The translations under genes and the position numbers were made by a program. Shown in pieces: positions 27,208 to 36,252 of a DNA stretch of 64,000 nt. The notes below the pieces were generated by a model, which did no database searches, had not been told where the DNA came from, and was given only the letters and a program-made list of their open reading frames with translations. The stretch's first letter is position 1. Each line of letters begins with the position of its first letter. The DNA comes from Anaerolineae bacterium (GTDB lineage: Bacteria; Chloroflexota; Anaerolineae; Aggregatilineales; Ch27): positions 124,001 through 188,000 of the forward strand of contig JABLXG010000005.1 of NCBI GenBank assembly GCA_013178165.1, given 5' to 3'.

Positions 27208-27425
27208 TGTACAGTTAACCTTCTAGGCGGACAGCTTGACTGAAACGTTCGACCGTCTGGATGGGACATGCCACGCTGGCGACAGGCTTCACGTACGTTG
27301 CCCAACTGCTCGGCCAGCTCCAGCACACTCAACCGGTGACGTGCCAGTTTGTCTTCTGCGTTCATGGTCTCTCCTCTCCTTCTACTGATCTATACTCCCT
27401 GTTCGGAGAGAAAGTTTAGAATACA
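27208..27425 (-). mobile_element. IS481-like element remnant 2 (internally deleted)
   Basis: Ends are TGTA-type imperfect inverted repeats at 27208-27224 and 27409-27425 (12 of 17 positions match). On the minus strand a leader with AAGGAGAGG precedes ATG 27365 and 30-odd residues, K-L-A-R-H-R-L-S-V-L-E-L-A-E-Q-L-G-N-V then R-E-A-C-R-Q-R-G-M-S, an HTH typical of IS481/IS3 transposases. The coding part stops there and is joined to about 60 bases of the 3' end. The element ends 2 bases from the stop codon of the next gene. Confidence 0.65.
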
Positions 27426-27427
27426 GC

Positions 27428-29320
27428 CTAGTTGTTGGCAACATCCTGGCAGTCCTGACGGTAAATCTCAATAGTTCGCCCCATTACATTCAGTATGTGG
27501 CAAAGCTCAAATGCATGGGAGTCCATGTACTGTTGGATAGCAGGGGTTATCTCCATCTCGTTTAGCACATAAACGACCACACTGGGCTGAATGACTTCCC
27601 AGACTGCTTCAGGAGTACTGACCTGAAAACGCTGTTGTGCAGCATGCTCCGCTCCAGAGGTTACCAACTGATGATGTGGAAATGCCCATACCATACTCAC
27701 CGGCCCAAGAATGATATCGTCTTGGCCGAGATAAGGTTCGAGCGGTTCGGCAAGTTCTTCATAGAAGTATGGTTCTCGTTCACCGCTAGCTATCCAGCGG
27801 ATAACATTATCCCATTCGATAAACGTCCCGGAACTCTGCGCGAGCAGTGCCACTACCAACACTGTACCAGCCAGTGCAGCACGCAGATTTTTGCCACGCG
27901 AGATACCTGGGCTGCTAAACCCATCGAGGATCAATGTGCCTGCCGGAACCATGAGCAATACAGCGTAGATACTCGGATAACCTTGGGTATCTAGCAGAAA
28001 TGCCCCAGCAAAAATACATGCCAGTATAGTCAGGTAACGGCAATCAGAGGCTCGCCTGCGCCACAACAGGTAGAGTAATCCCCCCCACACCATCGGACGC
28101 TCCAGAAAGGGCCATTCCAGAAACTGCCTGATGATTGGCCTGTCCCAGTTCCAGCGACTACTGACCAGATTGCTTAGGTACACCTCTAGTCCGCCAATCG
28201 ACCAGATGTTAAAAACAAGATAGATGGTCGTGCCCCCTAGCGCACCAGCGGCAAAAACAAAGATAGGCAACGGCGATTCCCGAGTCCAGGTATGAGTCTG
28301 GCGTGCGCGACGCCAGATTGCGATGACTTCCAGCAGGTAGAACAGACTCAGCCCTACTGCAAAGACAATGCCCGCTGCATGCAACTGCATGGAGAGTGTC
28401 GCCAGTAATCCGCATAATAGATGCAAGACCAGCCCAACATGCCGTTTTTCTGTATCTCGCGCTTTGAGCGCGATGAAAACAAGGATGATTCCGGCTGCGG
28501 TCAGTTGATGATCAGGTCTGTAGTCATAAGCAGGAATAATCCGTCCAAGAATCGCGACTGTCGTACTGATTGCGGCTGCATGACGTCCGTAAAGGTGATT
28601 GCTGACAAGCCATACGCCAGCGAAGGCAATCACGTACATACTGAAATTCCATAGCCGCCCAATATACAGCCTGTAGCCTAAGCGCTCGAGGAGCCAGCCG
28701 TAGGCTGGAACGCTCCATCCTAGACCGGGCGCAATCTTGTATGGTGTCATATACCAGGTACGAGCATAGACCCCTCCCTGAAGCCAATATGTGGTTGCCA
28801 TATCAGCCCAATGACCTTCATCCGGTGAAAACTTGAGTTTTGTTGCACCAGTGATCGCCAACGGTAATAATAACAGCAATCCAACTATCAAAAGTAGCCA
28901 CATCCAGCGGTCAAAACGGATCACCCGATCAGGCCGGGTGAAAGTTAAAACTGCCGTGAATGCCCACCAATTGTACGAAAGATACACCAGAAATTGTTCC
29001 GCAATTGACGTATGCCACAAGATGAATAATACGATTCCACTAATAGCAATGCTCGTGACTACAACACCAAGAGACAACCCGTTCAAAAAGGTAATCACAC
29101 GCTTCTGTGCGATTACCAGTGCTATCCAGCCCAATGTAATTATCAAACTGGCTAGTAGAACAAGTCCGTAACGTACACTATAACGCCCTAGAACTGCAGG
29201 GCTGTCGCTCTGCTGTTCCCACAGCAATGGGAGCACCAGCGCTTGTAAGGCCAGACCTATAATCAAATATCTGCCGGGGGATAGTCTGGTGAGAATAGCG
29301 TCCCGATATTCACCCAACAT
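27428..29320 (-). CDS. GT-C type membrane glycosyltransferase-like protein
   Basis: A 630-residue polytopic protein with about 12 membrane helices and a soluble C-terminal stretch. After the first helices there is an acidic loop F-S-P-D-E-G-H-W-A-D-M-A, the D-E motif of ArnT/dolichyl-phosphate-mannose-type (GT-C) glycosyltransferases. It should transfer a sugar from a polyprenyl carrier on the outer face of the membrane; acceptor unknown. Its composition is clearly lower in GC than its neighbours, consistent with transfer. The C-terminus abuts IS remnant 2, so some C-terminal residues may have been lost. Confidence 0.75.
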   Translation of the reverse strand: MLGEYRDAILTRLSPGRYLIIGLALQALVLPLLWEQQSDSPAVLGRYSVRYGLVLLASLIITLGWIALVIAQKRVITFLNGLSLGVVVTSIAISGIVLFILWHTSIAEQFLVYLSYNWWAFTAVLTFTRPDRVIRFDRWMWLLLIVGLLLLLPLAITGATKLKFSPDEGHWADMATTYWLQGGVYARTWYMTPYKIAPGLGWSVPAYGWLLERLGYRLYIGRLWNFSMYVIAFAGVWLVSNHLYGRHAAAISTTVAILGRIIPAYDYRPDHQLTAAGIILVFIALKARDTEKRHVGLVLHLLCGLLATLSMQLHAAGIVFAVGLSLFYLLEVIAIWRRARQTHTWTRESPLPIFVFAAGALGGTTIYLVFNIWSIGGLEVYLSNLVSSRWNWDRPIIRQFLEWPFLERPMVWGGLLYLLWRRRASDCRYLTILACIFAGAFLLDTQGYPSIYAVLLMVPAGTLILDGFSSPGISRGKNLRAALAGTVLVVALLAQSSGTFIEWDNVIRWIASGEREPYFYEELAEPLEPYLGQDDIILGPVSMVWAFPHHQLVTSGAEHAAQQRFQVSTPEAVWEVIQPSVVVYVLNEMEITPAIQQYMDSHAFELCHILNVMGRTIEIYRQDCQDVANN

Positions 29321-29612
29321 GAATATCCCTTACCTCACACAACGGGTTGCGCACTGCCCCTACAAAGTTGGACACAAAAACACAAGTTTTGTCAGGTCAA
29401 AGACGTACATAGACCCAAGTATTCATCCAGGTGGATGTGAATCTGTGGGTGAACCATCTGCCGTGGGGGGCATACGAAGTAGGTAGGTTCCGGCTGGCTA
29501 AAGCTTAGCTTATACAGCTTAACCCGGCAAAACGCAACCCTGCCGCGAACAGCAGCAGAATCACCATGAAGCCCAATGCCGCCCTATGTTCCTCTGCTGG
29601 CCCATCGCATCC

Positions 29613-30632
29613 TCACGGGGCAACCATCGGCACGGCACGCAGCATCAGGAACATGTACAGGGCGAACAGCAGCGCCAGCGCCGTCATCGACACGCCAAAG
29701 ACGCCGGGCAGGTCGGCGGCGGAGAGGATCGGCTCTGCGCCGGGGCGCTCCTCCCCGGCCAGTTCCAGTGCGATCTGCTCCTGCCGCCCGCGCAGGTCGT
29801 GGTACAGGATGGTGAAATAGATCACCCCCAGCGGCAACACCAGCATCTCAACAACCATCGTCATGATCTGGGCCAGAACCAGCGACTCCGGGGCCAGCAG
29901 GATCGCCAGGAAGTCCAGCGGCACGCTCAACAGGAAGCGCAGGGCGTACAGGGCCAGAGTCATGGCGAAGATCAGCCAGATGCGCTGTTTGCCAAAGCTC
30001 CAGGCGCGGCGCAGCCGCCTGCTCAGTGACCCCTCCTCCAGCGCCAGGGCTGGCGCCAGCAGCGGCACCCAGGCCAGATACGTGTAGATGGTCAATCCCA
30101 GCCCCAGCACGCCTACACAGAACATCGCGCCCAGGATACTGCCCACCAGCAGCGCGATCAGCACCAGCCCGGCCAGCAGATGGCCCGCGCCCAGAGCGCG
30201 CAACCGTGGGCCAATCCTCCCCAGCGCAGCGGCCAGTGATACTGCCCCGCCCTGGTAGGCCGCCGAAGCCATCAACGCGCCGATGCCGCCGCCGATCACC
30301 CCCAGCACCACGATCTGGATGAACAGCTGCACCACCACCTGCTGCAACATCAGCAAGCTGTTCTGCAGCAGGTTGTCCATGGCCGATTGCAGCAGCGCCG
30401 GATTGCCGGGCATCTGCCCGCTTTCCAGCGATCCCATGATCTGTTCCAGCGCCGCCGGATCAAATGACGGCTGGGGCAGGATGGCTGCCAGCGCCAGATT
30501 GATCAGCACCAGCGGCGCTACCGCCAGCAGACCCAGCACCAGCCACTGCGGGAAATACTGGAAGTACAGGCGTACCGTCCAGCGGATCATCTCCCGTGGG
30601 GTGAGGGGGCGGAAAAGCGACATCAGGGACAT
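29613..30632 (-). CDS. Polytopic membrane protein of unknown function
   Basis: The 339-residue protein has about six membrane segments, many of them glycine- and leucine-rich. A polar N-terminus reads M-S-L-F-R-P-L-T-P-R-E-M-I-R-W, and a large loop near residues 60-85 holds the P-A-A-L-E-Q-I-M-G stretch. It resembles the general layout of DUF975/GlpQ-membrane-domain proteins, but I cannot assign it. GGAG before ATG 30632 sets the start. An extended -10 (TGC-TATACT, minus strand, 30692-30697) lies upstream. Confidence 0.7.
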   Translation of the reverse strand: MSLMSLFRPLTPREMIRWTVRLYFQYFPQWLVLGLLAVAPLVLINLALAAILPQPSFDPAALEQIMGSLESGQMPGNPALLQSAMDNLLQNSLLMLQQVVVQLFIQIVVLGVIGGGIGALMASAAYQGGAVSLAAALGRIGPRLRALGAGHLLAGLVLIALLVGSILGAMFCVGVLGLGLTIYTYLAWVPLLAPALALEEGSLSRRLRRAWSFGKQRIWLIFAMTLALYALRFLLSVPLDFLAILLAPESLVLAQIMTMVVEMLVLPLGVIYFTILYHDLRGRQEQIALELAGEERPGAEPILSAADLPGVFGVSMTALALLFALYMFLMLRAVPMVAP

Positions 30633-30691
30633 ACCACGCTCCTGCTTGGATGTGCGGCAGGGCACATCGGAAAACCGACACTATCCCGGCC

Positions 30692-30700
30692 AGTATAGCA
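30692..30700 (-). promoter_or_regulatory. Extended -10 promoter for the 29613-30632 gene
   Basis: Minus-strand TGC followed directly by TATACT (30692-30697). The -35 is weak. Confidence 0.45.
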
Positions 30701-30901
30701 CAGCCGGCAGCTTTCAGCGGTTAGCTGGTCAGGTCAACCCTGGCAACGAAGCGGATCGCACCCGGCCCATCCCTCCTGGCTGTCTCCTGCTGTCGCTGGC
30801 GGCGCGGCTGCCAATCCCTCTGCTCGCTGTCGCCAGGACTCGTCCGTCTTGATCCCAGCCCAACTTGCCGCCAGCCGGAGCCGCGGCTACAATCCCCGCC
30901 C

Positions 30902-32851
30902 ATGGCATTCCACGGATTGATCACCATCTTCATCTTCGGGGCGGTGGCGCTGGGCGCGGGGGCGATGCTGGCCCCGGCGCTCCCGCCATCCGCCGCGCCG
31001 ATCCGCCAGCGAACGGCTCCCCGCGTCGGCCTGGCGGCGGCGCTGGCCCTGGCTGTGGTGATCGCGGGGGCACTGTTCCTGGCAGCACTCTTTGGCTGGG
31101 ATACCCTGACGATCGACTACCTGTGGTTCGCCCTGCTGATCGGGATTTTTCTGGCCGGTACGCTGGCGCGGGGGACTTCCCGCGGGGAGGCCGCCGGGCT
31201 GCGGGATGCTGATCTGGGCTGGCCGGGCGCGCGGGAACTGGCTTTCTTCGCCCTGGCGCTGGCGCTCTTCGCCGCGCCGCTGCTGGTGTTGCCCGTCCCA
31301 CTGGATACCGATGCGCAGGGGTTTGGCTACCTGGCGCTGATGCTGCGCGAAAGCGGTTCGCTGACCACGCTGGCCCCCTTCCACCCGGAGATCGAATACC
31401 TGTACTCGCCCGGCTTCCCAGCGTTAGCGGCATACCTCAGCCAGCGGCTGGGCATCGGCCTGCACACGATCCAGTTCGCGGCGGCGGCGGTGCTGGCCCT
31501 GCTACTGATCTGGCTGCTGTGGGACTTTGGCAACGAGATCGAGGATGTGCTGGACCCGGACGCTGCCGCGCAGGAGCGCCCGGCACGGCACACAGGCGGG
31601 ATGATGGCGCTGATGGGCCTGCTGGGGACAGGTCTGCTGACCGCCTACATGGATTCGCACTACACCACGATCATGGCCCTGGTCTTCGCCCTGGCCTTTC
31701 TGCTATTCGTAACACGCTATTTACGCGGCGGGCGGTGGGCGGACGCGCTGGCGGCGGCGGCGACACTGGCCGCCGTGCCGCTGACCCACCCCGACACGAC
31801 GATCATCCTGATGCTGGGTTATGTCCCCTGGCTGGGCACGATCTGGCTGGCCCGGCCCCGACCAGCGTTACACCGCTGGCTGGTCATGGCGGCGGGAATC
31901 CCTCTGCTGGCCCTGATCGGTATTCTGCCCTGGCTGGCACGGATCGCGCCGTTGCTGGGCAGCGGCATCGCCTCCCCGTTTGAAATCGACCCCGGCCACT
32001 GGCGCGTGCTGGTCTTCATGCACGGCGGGCTGATCCTCCCGCTGGCGCTGGGCGGGGCGGTCATCGCGGCCCGGCGGCGTGCCCCGCTGGACCTGTTGAT
32101 GCTCGGCTGGCTGCTGTTAGTCATCGACTTCAGCACGGTCGGGCTGCTGGAGCGCGTTACATTTGGCCTGCTGGACCCGCTGCTCAGGTACGATTACCCG
32201 TTCAGCATCGCCTGGCACGGGCCGATCATCCCCTATGCTTACCTGAGCGCGTCGGCTGTCCTGTGGCTGCTGCGGCGGATCGGCTGGGGGCGTGTGCGGC
32301 GCGCCCTGGGCCGGCTGGCCTGGCCGGCGCTGGCCCTGACAGCGGCGGGCATCGCGCTGGGGATCGCCTTTGCCGAGCCGCTGCGCGACTTCAGCAAGGG
32401 CAGGATCGGCTTCTTTGGCGCGTTCGCCTCCCACGCCGATGTGCAGGCAATGACCTGGCTACGGGAGAACACCCCGCCGGAGACACGCATCCTGAACTTC
32501 CCCGGCCCGCAGGAAGGCGACTGGGCGCCGATCATCAGCGAGCGGGACACAATCTACTTCCGGATGCAGCCGTTCTTCCGCCAGAGCGAGCAGGCGGAGG
32601 CCGAGCAGGCGGCGCTATACGGTTTCTGGCAAGACCCGGCGGATCCGGCCTGGGCGGCGCAGCTGCGCGAGGCCGGCGTGACCTATGTGCTGGTGCCGCA
32701 GGTGGTGGGGAACCCGGCAGCGTTTGAGCGGATGTGGCGCTGGCGGCAGCCGTTCGCCTGGGAACTACAGACGCGTTCGACGGTTGCGGAGGCGCCTTAC
32801 CTGACGCTGGCAGCAGATTTCGACGGCGCGCAGGTGTGGCAGCTGAAGTAG
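30902..32851 (+). CDS. Large polytopic membrane protein, GT-C-like
   Basis: A 649-residue protein with about 13 membrane helices. An early extracytoplasmic loop carries P-L-D-T-D-A-Q-G-F-G-Y and later E-I-E-Y-L-Y-S-P-G-F-P, an acidic pattern reminiscent of GT-C glycosyltransferases. Its roughly 120-residue C-terminus is soluble (T-W-L-R-E-N-T-P-P-E-T-R-I-L-N-F). The C-terminal domain resembles that of other membrane glycosyltransferases. I see no confirmed family name. It converges on elp3 with a 16-bp gap. Confidence 0.7.
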   Translation: MAFHGLITIFIFGAVALGAGAMLAPALPPSAAPIRQRTAPRVGLAAALALAVVIAGALFLAALFGWDTLTIDYLWFALLIGIFLAGTLARGTSRGEAAGLRDADLGWPGARELAFFALALALFAAPLLVLPVPLDTDAQGFGYLALMLRESGSLTTLAPFHPEIEYLYSPGFPALAAYLSQRLGIGLHTIQFAAAAVLALLLIWLLWDFGNEIEDVLDPDAAAQERPARHTGGMMALMGLLGTGLLTAYMDSHYTTIMALVFALAFLLFVTRYLRGGRWADALAAAATLAAVPLTHPDTTIILMLGYVPWLGTIWLARPRPALHRWLVMAAGIPLLALIGILPWLARIAPLLGSGIASPFEIDPGHWRVLVFMHGGLILPLALGGAVIAARRRAPLDLLMLGWLLLVIDFSTVGLLERVTFGLLDPLLRYDYPFSIAWHGPIIPYAYLSASAVLWLLRRIGWGRVRRALGRLAWPALALTAAGIALGIAFAEPLRDFSKGRIGFFGAFASHADVQAMTWLRENTPPETRILNFPGPQEGDWAPIISERDTIYFRMQPFFRQSEQAEAEQAALYGFWQDPADPAWAAQLREAGVTYVLVPQVVGNPAAFERMWRWRQPFAWELQTRSTVAEAPYLTLAADFDGAQVWQLK

Positions 32852-32867
32852 AGGCTGCGCCGCCCGA

Positions 32868-34736
32868 TCACGGCACGAATTCGCCCGGCTCCACTAGCGC
32901 CCGCACCTGATAGAGATCGCCATCCACAAAGCCGCGCGCGCGGTAGTATTCCCGCGTGCCCACTGCCGAGATCACGGCCAGGCGGCGGTAGCCCCGCGCC
33001 CGCGCGATCGCCGCAGCTCGCTCGATCAGCGCCGTGCCCAGGCCAATGTGCTGAGCTTTGCCCGGCGCATTCTGCCCGATTGCCACTGACTGGCCGTAAA
33101 CGTGCACCTCGCGGATCATGGCCGCGTCGCGCAATTCGGCGGTGAGCGGCGGCTGCTCCGGCAGGCTCAGGCGTAGAAAGGCGGCGATGTCCCGCCCGGC
33201 GGTGATGTACTGCAGGAAGACCTCCTGGCTGCCCCCGGCGGCATACCACAGCTCATCCAGATGCAATTCCTCCGGCGCAACCTGCCGCCCCCGGATCTCC
33301 CGCCCGCGAATGTCCGGGCTGCGTTCGCCGCTGGCGGCCAGCGCCTGTTCCACCAGCTGGCGGAAGTTGGTCAGCCGGTTGCCGACAACGATCTCGGTCG
33401 AGGGGATATCGCGGACGACACGGGTCAGGCGGCAGTACTCCGGCGTGCGGCGGAAGCAGGCCGTCAGCACATCCAGCAGTTCCTCGTGGGTGTAAGGCTG
33501 CCATTCCCCCGCCTCGTAATAGCGCATCAATTCCGCGCTCTCCAGCAGCGAACACGGGTAGATCTTCAGTTCGTCCGGGCGGATGGCCGGGTCGTCAAAC
33601 AGGCGGGTGTAATCGGCTTTGTCCGCCTCCGGATCGGAGCCATAGAGGTTAGGCATCCAGTGACCGTGAATCTTGAACCCGGCCTGGCGCAGCAGTGTGA
33701 TCGCTCGCCGGGTAGCCGCTACATCGTGCCCGCGCCGGTTGAGGCGCAACACCTCGTCATTCAGGCTCTGGATGCCGATCTGTACCTTGGTGCCGCCCAG
33801 TCGCCGAATGCGCAGGGCTTCCTCGACGGTGAGGTAATCGGGCCGCGTTTCCACCACCAGCCCCACACAGCGGCAGGCGGCGGTCTCATTACGGCGCTGG
33901 ACAGCGGCCAACTCATCCCAGGTAGCGTATTCATCCAGGACCGTGCGCTCCCTTGCGCCGCTGACGATGGCCGCTGCCGCCGAACGGGAACGGGCCAGTT
34001 CCGCGCGGTAAATATCCTGCACGATCTGGTTGTAGGTGCGGGAGAGTTCCCGCCCGTCCACGCTAACGCCGACGGCCTGGTTGGCCGGGTGAAGCTGCGA
34101 CGCGGCACGCAGGGCGGCTTCCACCGCGTCAAACTCGCGATCAGCGTATTCCGGGCCGCGGCTGAAGTCGTTGAGCGCGTCGAAAATACGCTTGACGAAC
34201 CAGATCTGGTAGTTCTCCGGGTAGAACGACCACGTCCCGCCCAGGATGATCAGCTCGATCTTGGCGGTGGGATGGCCGATGCTGGTATAGGCCCGCAGAC
34301 GGCTGATCGTCTGCAGGTAGGGGTCAAAGCTGTTCTGCGCAGCCCGCAGCGCACCCGGTTCCCCGGTGACGTAGCTCTTGGGCATCCGCACGTCGTTCGG
34401 GCAGAAGATGCACTCTCCGGGGCAGGGGAACGGCTTGGTCAGGACGGTCACCGGCGTCACGCCGGAATGGGTGCGCACCGGCTTGAGCCGGATGCGCTCC
34501 AGCACGGCGGGATCGAAGGGCGGCAGGCCATCTGTCCCGGCGAAGGCGCGATAGGCGCGGACGATGTCTTCCCGGCGGAACAGGTCGCGGCCATCGCGGG
34601 GATAGCGGTGCAGGACGCGGCTGATCGTCTGCGGCGTGATCTGCGGAGCGGCGATTAACTCGCGCAGGATGGCAAGCAGCGGCTCGCGGTAAGCGTCCAG
34701 ATCGAGGTCGGGGCGGTAGTGGCGCTTGGGTGACAT
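32868..34736 (-). CDS. Bacterial Elp3, tRNA U34 carboxymethyl-modification radical SAM/acetyltransferase
   Basis: The 622-residue protein has a radical SAM core with the cluster motif C105-P-G-E-C109-I-F-C112 and the Elp3-specific S-Y-V-T-G-E-P-G-A segment. At the C-terminus is a GNAT domain (Q-H-I-G-L-G-T-A-L-I-E-R, then R-G-F). Elp3 puts a carboxymethyl group on wobble uridine of tRNA from acetyl-CoA. Bacterial homologues such as the one from Dehalococcoides are structurally known. Here it acts without other Elongator subunits, as expected in bacteria. It is convergent with the 30902 membrane gene. Confidence 0.95.
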   Translation of the reverse strand: MSPKRHYRPDLDLDAYREPLLAILRELIAAPQITPQTISRVLHRYPRDGRDLFRREDIVRAYRAFAGTDGLPPFDPAVLERIRLKPVRTHSGVTPVTVLTKPFPCPGECIFCPNDVRMPKSYVTGEPGALRAAQNSFDPYLQTISRLRAYTSIGHPTAKIELIILGGTWSFYPENYQIWFVKRIFDALNDFSRGPEYADREFDAVEAALRAASQLHPANQAVGVSVDGRELSRTYNQIVQDIYRAELARSRSAAAAIVSGARERTVLDEYATWDELAAVQRRNETAACRCVGLVVETRPDYLTVEEALRIRRLGGTKVQIGIQSLNDEVLRLNRRGHDVAATRRAITLLRQAGFKIHGHWMPNLYGSDPEADKADYTRLFDDPAIRPDELKIYPCSLLESAELMRYYEAGEWQPYTHEELLDVLTACFRRTPEYCRLTRVVRDIPSTEIVVGNRLTNFRQLVEQALAASGERSPDIRGREIRGRQVAPEELHLDELWYAAGGSQEVFLQYITAGRDIAAFLRLSLPEQPPLTAELRDAAMIREVHVYGQSVAIGQNAPGKAQHIGLGTALIERAAAIARARGYRRLAVISAVGTREYYRARGFVDGDLYQVRALVEPGEFVP

Positions 34737-34845
34737 GGCGGCAATGACTCCTCCCGTGCCGGGCTGAAGGAGTATTGTACCATGTCAGGGGCTTCTGAAT
34801 CAGCCCGATTGTCTTTGCCCCAGGCCCCCACGTGGGCGAAAGAAA

Positions 34846-34877
34846 CACGCTCCGGCGGGGCGATCCGCCAGAGCGTG
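34846..34877 (-). terminator. Intrinsic terminator of the OsmC gene
   Basis: A 12-13 base stem (CACGCTC-x-GGCGG against CCGCC-x-GAGCGTG) is followed on the minus strand by TTTCTTT, starting 24 bases after the stop. Confidence 0.75.
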
Positions 34878-34900
34878 GGCGCTACAAGAACAACCACCTT

Positions 34901-35341
34901 CTAGACTTGCTCAGCCTCCAGGATTTCATAGCGGCTGGTGATCCGCGCTTTCTCCCGCAGCATAGCCGAAGCGCCGCAGTATTTCGTCTCAGAAAGCTCA
35001 ATAGCGCGGGCAACCGCCTTTTCATCTACATTGTAGCCGGTCACGCGGTAGACCACATTGATCGTGCCGAAGTAGCGCGGGTGTTCTTCCACCTGAATAC
35101 CTTCCACCTCTACCTCAAAAGCGGTAACGGCCTGCTGTTTCTTACGCAGGATGCTGATCACGTCCATCGCCGTGCAACCGGCCAGGGCGACCAGCAACAG
35201 CTCCAGCGGGCGGAAACCGCGGTCATGCCCGCCGACTGCCTCTTCAGCGTCGAGGGGGATGATCCCACCGGGCCAGGTACTGCCCAGGCCCTCAAATGTC
35301 ATATCGCCTTTCCAGACGACCTTCGCCACTTTGTTCGCCAT
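34901..35341 (-). CDS. OsmC/Ohr family peroxiredoxin-like protein
   Basis: The 146-residue protein has the two conserved OsmC cysteines in A-G-C-T-A-M-D and T-K-Y-C-G-A-S, and a usual OsmC beginning K-V-V-W-K-G. It reduces organic hydroperoxides in the best-known cases. The first ATG of the frame (35353) sits directly on the ribosome site, so ATG 35341, with GGAGA 5 bases upstream, is the better start. It has its own terminator. Confidence 0.92.
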   Translation of the reverse strand: MANKVAKVVWKGDMTFEGLGSTWPGGIIPLDAEEAVGGHDRGFRPLELLLVALAGCTAMDVISILRKKQQAVTAFEVEVEGIQVEEHPRYFGTINVVYRVTGYNVDEKAVARAIELSETKYCGASAMLREKARITSRYEILEAEQV

Positions 35342-35463
35342 GATTCTCTCCATCTCCTTGCCGGAGGGCGCCGCGCGGCCAGCCCTCCGGAATAGCTCTT
35401 ACCCGCAAAATGCAGATCATAATGGCGCCTGTGCGCCTGCCATCATACCGCCTCGGAGTGCGT

Positions 35464-36054
35464 TCAGCTCTGCCCGCCCAGGTGCGGCGTGACGGCGCGC
35501 TCCAGCGTAGCGCGGGAGATCATGCCCGTCCACATCTGAACGATCTGCCCGGCTGGATTGATCAGAAAGGAGGAAGGCAGGCCGGTTACGCCATAGTCTG
35601 CCATGACGGCGCCTTCTGTGTCCAGCGCCACCGGGAAGTTCAGCCGCTGCGCCGCCAAATACTGGCTGACTGTCGCCGGTGACTCCTGTTCGTTGACGCC
35701 GATCAGCACGAATCCCTCCCCGGCATGGTCGGCATAATAGGCCGCCAGATCGGGCAGTTCCGCCCGGCAGGGCGGGCACCAGGTCGCCCAGAAGTTGACC
35801 AGCACGTAGCGACCGCGGTAATCGCTCAGCCGCAGCGTGGCGCTGCCGTCCGGTGCTGGCAGGGCGAAATCGGGCGCTGCCGCCTGCAAGCCGTCCCGCG
35901 TAACCGGTTCCGTCGCGCTTCCCGTCGATGGGCTGGCGGCAGCGATCACCCCGACTACAATGAGCAGCAGGCCGATCGCCAGCAGGGCAGGCGGGGAAGC
36001 CAGGGTGGTCAGCAGCGTACGTCTGGGATGGCGGCGTGCGGATCGTGTGGTCAT
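35464..36054 (-). CDS. Membrane-anchored TlpA/ResA-type thiol-disulfide protein
   Basis: A 196-residue protein with a basic N-terminus, one hydrophobic helix (about 15-38) acting as signal anchor, and an AhpC/TSA-thioredoxin fold with F-W-A-T-W-C-P-P-C near residues 90-98 and L-P-S-S-F-L-I as the cis-proline region. It should reduce or form disulfides outside the membrane, for instance in cytochrome maturation. No ccm/ccs genes are near. It is divergent from the ECF sigma gene with a 198-bp gap. Confidence 0.9.
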   Translation of the reverse strand: MTTRSARRHPRRTLLTTLASPPALLAIGLLLIVVGVIAAASPSTGSATEPVTRDGLQAAAPDFALPAPDGSATLRLSDYRGRYVLVNFWATWCPPCRAELPDLAAYYADHAGEGFVLIGVNEQESPATVSQYLAAQRLNFPVALDTEGAVMADYGVTGLPSSFLINPAGQIVQMWTGMISRATLERAVTPHLGGQS

Positions 36055-36142
36055 GGTTGAGCGTCCCCCCGGCAGGAATCCAGTTGCGCACTTGAGGCGT
36101 TGCGGCGGGCGGGCCGGGGCCGCCGTTGCCCCGCGTGATGAC

Positions 36143-36155
36143 CCAATCTGATTGG
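36143..36155. promoter_or_regulatory. Candidate operator palindrome between divergent genes
   Basis: CCAATC-T-GATTGG is a perfect 13-base palindrome lying between the TlpA-like gene and the ECF sigma gene. No regulator is known to bind it. Confidence 0.3.
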
Positions 36156-36252
36156 TTTAGATGCTCCGCCCGGCGCAGCGTTGCATAAGAAACTGCCTAG
36201 AATCCTTGCCGTAACCTTTCCCGCCCGGCCTGAACGTGGTATGGTCTAAAGT

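Noticed and set aside
29321-29612. Small gene in the 292-base gap beside the GT-C-like gene
   Set aside because: Only short frames without ribosome sites or conserved residues are present. The composition changes from AT-rich to GC-rich in this gap, so it may mark the island edge.
33261-34658. Plus-strand open frame of 465 codons
   Set aside because: Antisense to elp3, whose cysteine motif and GNAT domain are clear.
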